A DNA stretch of 7,862 nt from contig CAIXRL010000721.1 in the NCBI GenBank assembly GCA_903921835.1, positions 1-7,862 of the forward strand, given 5' to 3'. Position 1 is the first letter of the stretch. Every line of letters begins with the position of its first letter. A model generated the notes under the pieces. The model saw only the letters and a program-made list of their open reading frames with translations, made no database searches and had not been told where the DNA came from. Made by a program: the position numbers and the translations under genes. The stretch comes from Candidatus Eiseniibacteriota bacterium. Lineage in GTDB: Bacteria; Eisenbacteria; RBG-16-71-46. Below are positions 6,010-7,862 of this stretch, in pieces.

Positions 6010-7092
6010 CTACTGCCACCCCTCGCGCAGCGCCCGGGCGTAGGCCGCCCAGTACGGGTCCGGCGCCGGCTCGTCCAGCGTGGTGACGCTGCCGTCGGGC
6101 TCGGCGATCCACACCCGGCCCGAGCCCTTCAGCACCTCGCCCACGTCGGCCGCCACGATGCCCTCCTCGGCGAGCGCGGCCAGCACGGCGGCGGCGTGCT
6201 GGGGCTTCGCGCACGCCAGCAGCGCGCCCTCGGCGAGCGACGTGTATGGATCCACCTCGAGCACGGCGCAGGCCTCGCGCACTTCCGGCGCGAGCGGGAT
6301 GTGCGAGCGCACCACGCGCAGGTCGTGTCCGCACGCGCGCGCCAGCTCCACCATGCCGCCCAGCACACCGCCCTCGGTCGCGTCGTGCAGCGCGGTCACG
6401 CCGCGCTCGCGCATGCCCACGCGCAGCGCGGCGCGGCAGTCGCGCACCACGCTGACCTGCGCCTCCAGCGCGCGCAACCGAGCGAGGCCGTCCTCGTCGA
6501 GCCGCTGCGCGAGCCGCTGCGGGCACAGCGAGGCCGCCACCGCGGCGGTCTCGATCGCGCAGCCCTTGGTCAGGATCACGCGGTCGCCGGGCGCGGCCAT
6601 CGCGGGCGTCACGTAGCGGCCCTCGTCGCCCACACCGATCAGCGTCGCGGCGCCGATGATGCTCAGCTCGCAGCCCTCGTAGCGGCCCGTGTGGCCGGTG
6701 ACCACCGCCACGCCGAGTGCGGCCCACTCGTCGCTCATCGCCTGCCAGTACTCCGCGAACGCGTCGTCGCCGAAGTGCGGCGGCAGGTTGAAGTCGACGC
6801 TCGCGTAGGCCGGCGGAATGCCCGTGGTCCACAAGTCGGAGGCGACCAGGTGACACGCCAGCCGCGCCGAGCGCGCGGGCCCCAGTGCCGGAATCACCGA
6901 GAGCGGATCAGTGGTCACGGCCAGCACGCGCCCCGCGCCGATCCGGATCACCGCGGCGTCGTGACCGGCGCGCGGGCCGGCAAGCACCTCCGGGCGCTCC
7001 GCGCCCAGGTGCGGCGCGATGACGCGCGCGAAGACCCCGGGCGCGATCTTGCCCAGCGGGGCCGTGGCGGATGTGGCGGGTGGCGCGGACAC
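6010..7092 (-). CDS. AIR synthase-related protein, HypE/PurM-like
   Basis: 360 residues from the GTG at 7092. The product has the PurM-type ATP-binding fold shared by AIR synthase (PurM), HypE, ThiL and SelD. The N-terminal half has GHDAAVIRIG (43-52), VTTDPLS (59-65), VASDLWTTGIPPAYASV (83-99) and VVTGHTGRYEGCE (130-142). The C-terminal half has APGDRVILTKGCAIE (167-181) and LHDATEGGVLGGMVELA (235-251), a motif typical of HypE-like members. Such proteins bind ATP and activate a carboxyl, amide or phosphate group. Hydrogenase HypE ends in a PRIC-type tail whose last Cys carries the thiocarbamate that becomes cyanide; this protein ends LREGWQ and lacks it, and no other hyp gene is here. It is therefore unlikely to be true HypE. 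Substrate is unknown. It is the second gene of a - strand pair, 106 bp after the DinB-family gene. Confidence 0.85.
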   Translation of the reverse strand: MSAPPATSATAPLGKIAPGVFARVIAPHLGAERPEVLAGPRAGHDAAVIRIGAGRVLAVTTDPLSVIPALGPARSARLACHLVASDLWTTGIPPAYASVDFNLPPHFGDDAFAEYWQAMSDEWAALGVAVVTGHTGRYEGCELSIIGAATLIGVGDEGRYVTPAMAAPGDRVILTKGCAIETAAVAASLCPQRLAQRLDEDGLARLRALEAQVSVVRDCRAALRVGMRERGVTALHDATEGGVLGGMVELARACGHDLRVVRSHIPLAPEVREACAVLEVDPYTSLAEGALLACAKPQHAAAVLAALAEEGIVAADVGEVLKGSGRVWIAEPDGSVTTLDEPAPDPYWAAYARALREGWQ

Positions 7093-7097
7093 GTGAG

Positions 7098-7108
7098 CCT
7101 CCTTCTCC
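7098..7108 (-). promoter_or_regulatory. Ribosome binding site of the HypE-like gene
   Basis: On the - strand GGAGAAGGAGG, a near-perfect Shine-Dalgarno sequence, ends 5 bases before the GTG at 7092. It rules in this GTG start over the in-frame ATG at 7167, which would start inside the hairpin between the genes. Confidence 0.85.
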
Positions 7109-7139
7109 TCTCGTCGCGGGCGTGGGGGCCGGAACACAG

Positions 7140-7145
7140 GGTATA
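7140..7145 (-). promoter_or_regulatory. Possible -10 box for the HypE-like gene
   Basis: TATACC on the - strand matches four of six positions of TATAAT and lies about 50 bases before the GTG start. No good -35 element is seen at 16-18 bases, because that position falls inside the hairpin stem at 7152-7178. It may let the HypE-like gene be read separately from the DinB-family gene. Confidence 0.25.
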
Positions 7146-7178
7146 CGACAACGCCCGGCTCCTGCACGGAGCCGGGCG
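7146..7178 (-). terminator. Probable terminator after the DinB-family gene
   Basis: Bases 7152-7162 and 7168-7178 form a perfect 11 bp inverted repeat (CGCCCGGCTCC/GGAGCCGGGCG) around a 5-base loop. In the - direction it is followed by TTGTCGTAT, a short and imperfect T-rich tail. It starts 20 bases after the DinB-family stop codon, the usual place for an intrinsic terminator. The weak T-run means it may act partly, or as an mRNA-stabilising end. Confidence 0.65.
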
Positions 7179-7198
7179 CGCGGGCACATCGAGGCCGC

Positions 7199-7702
7199 CT
7201 ACATGCCCTGTTCGTCGGCGCTCGGGCCGTACAGCGCGGGCACCGGCACGTCGAGCAGGCGCAGGTACACGCCCAGCTGGGCGCGGTGGTGGATGAGGTG
7301 GCTCAGCACGAAGCCGCGCAGCACCGCGATCTTGGGCATGGTGAAGTGCACGGTCGCGCCCGACTTGAGCGACCACGGCTGCATGAACGCGGCGTCGCTG
7401 GTGCCCTCGATTGCCGCCCGGCCGGCGACGACGTTCTTCTCGAACAGCGCCATCAGGTCGGCATGCGACGTGGCGATCTTGTTCCAGTCCTGGTTGCCGG
7501 CCGCCATGTCGAGCGAGTCCTGCGTGAGCGTCTCCTTGGCCCAGCCTGGCAGGCGCGCGACGTGCGTGGCGAGCGAGGCGAGCGGGAACGACTTCGGGTG
7601 TGGCCGCCAATCAGCCTTGTCGAACGGCACGCGCTCGAGCGTCGTGCGCGTTCCCGCAACCTCGTGGTCGAACTCCATCAGCAGTGCCTGGTTCATCGCC
7701 AT
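7199..7702 (-). CDS. DinB-family (DinB/YfiT-like) protein
   Basis: 167 residues, typical for the family. DinB-like proteins are four-helix bundles with a three-histidine metal site, and the family includes thiol transferases (bacillithiol-, mycothiol- or maleylpyruvate-linked) as well as many members without known function. The probable ligands are His47 in LATHVARLPGW and His135 and His139 in SHLIHHRAQLGVYLRLL. The end VPVPALYGPSADEQGM matches the usual family ending. No signal peptide or membrane segment is visible, so it is cytoplasmic. The ATG at 7702 follows TAGGAGGA at 8 bases; a second in-frame ATG at 7696 would be 14 bases away and is less likely. The name does not imply a link to the SOS DNA polymerase DinB. 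It lies upstream of the HypE-like gene, separated by a likely terminator. Confidence 0.88.
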   Translation of the reverse strand: MAMNQALLMEFDHEVAGTRTTLERVPFDKADWRPHPKSFPLASLATHVARLPGWAKETLTQDSLDMAAGNQDWNKIATSHADLMALFEKNVVAGRAAIEGTSDAAFMQPWSLKSGATVHFTMPKIAVLRGFVLSHLIHHRAQLGVYLRLLDVPVPALYGPSADEQGM

Positions 7703-7710
7703 GTGCAGCG

Positions 7711-7718
7711 TCCTCCTA
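7711..7718 (-). promoter_or_regulatory. Ribosome binding site of the DinB-family gene
   Basis: TAGGAGGA on the - strand ends 8 bases before the ATG at 7702, a strong and well-placed Shine-Dalgarno sequence. Confidence 0.8.
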
Positions 7719-7770
7719 GAGCGCGGTCGTGGGAGCGATCCGCGGGGACATCGAGAGCGCGAGGCCGGGG

Positions 7771-7799
7771 CGTCGCGCGGAAACGTGCGAGGCGCGACG
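7771..7799. repeat. Inverted repeat upstream of the DinB-family gene
   Basis: CGTCGCGC (7771-7778) is repeated as its exact reverse complement GCGCGACG (7792-7799), with 13 bases between. It lies about 70-100 bases upstream of the DinB-family start, so it could be an operator or a leader hairpin. At this GC content chance is also possible. Confidence 0.4.
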
Positions 7800-7806
7800 G
7801 TACCCG

Positions 7807-7824
7807 GGCGGCTCAGGAACCGCC
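7807..7824. repeat. Second inverted repeat upstream of the DinB-family gene
   Basis: GGCGG (7807-7811) and CCGCC (7820-7824) flank the 8-base CTCAGGAA. It lies 7 bases from the 7771-7799 repeat. It could be a second operator half, or the end of an upstream - strand gene: one - strand frame from the window edge stops at 7813-7815 inside this loop. The remaining bases to 7862 show no gene I can establish. A + strand GTG at 7833 or ATG at 7841 could open a divergent gene, but too little is visible. Confidence 0.3.
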
Positions 7825-7862
7825 AGACAAGAGTGCACCGATGGCGCCGCCTCGCCAGCCGG

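Noticed and set aside
5578..7296. Long + strand frame through the convergent junction and opposite the HypE-like gene
   Set aside because: It ignores the TonB-domain stop and lies antisense to the PurM-like motifs; composition is typical of a GC-driven shadow.
7716..7862. - strand frame open from the window edge to a TAG inside the DinB-family ribosome binding site
   Set aside because: The 48-residue product has no motif and its third positions are less GC-rich than in the confident genes; it could be a gene end, but the evidence is too thin to call.
1..7862. Hidden defence, mobile or CRISPR system
   Set aside because: No repeat-spacer pattern, transposase, integrase, toxin-antitoxin pair, nuclease or phage gene was seen; all stretches longer than 300 bases are covered by ordinary genes.

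Overview
The window is a very GC-rich stretch of bacterial chromosome with tightly packed, ordinary-looking genes. Third codon positions are almost all G or C, and GTG starts and GGAGG-type ribosome binding sites occur. Three products carry Sec-type signal peptides and one has a TonB C-terminal domain, which points to a Gram-negative (diderm) organism. The mix of a large secreted M14 peptidase, an HDOD protein and a TonB-domain protein would fit an environmental lineage such as Candidatus Eisenbacteria, Gemmatimonadota or Myxococcota. That placement is inference; nothing here fixes the taxon.

Layout: the + strand carries the end of an unidentified gene (to 134), then ornithine carbamoyltransferase (149-1123). 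After a 168 bp gap that may hold a promoter come an HDOD signalling protein (1292-2317), a secreted M14-family zinc carboxypeptidase (2380-4404), a secreted thioredoxin-fold protein with an N-terminal domain resembling a cysteine-less heavy-metal-associated fold (4419-5081), and a secreted TonB_C-domain protein (5181-5966). The - strand, convergent with these, carries a DinB-family protein (7702-7199) followed by a PurM/HypE-like AIR-synthase-related protein (7092-6010). A strong hairpin lies between them. The last 160 bp upstream of the DinB gene hold two inverted repeats and no gene I can establish.

How the genes work together: OTC makes citrulline for arginine synthesis and has no other arginine gene beside it here. 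The M14 peptidase, the thioredoxin-like protein and the TonB-domain protein all look exported and share a strand, so they may form a loose envelope-function group, but no shared pathway can be shown. I saw no CRISPR array, transposase, tRNA, rRNA, phage gene or defence system. The most interesting items are the thioredoxin fusion, the HypE-like protein without the HypE tail, the HDOD protein that keeps HD-type histidines, and the exported TonB_C protein without a membrane anchor.
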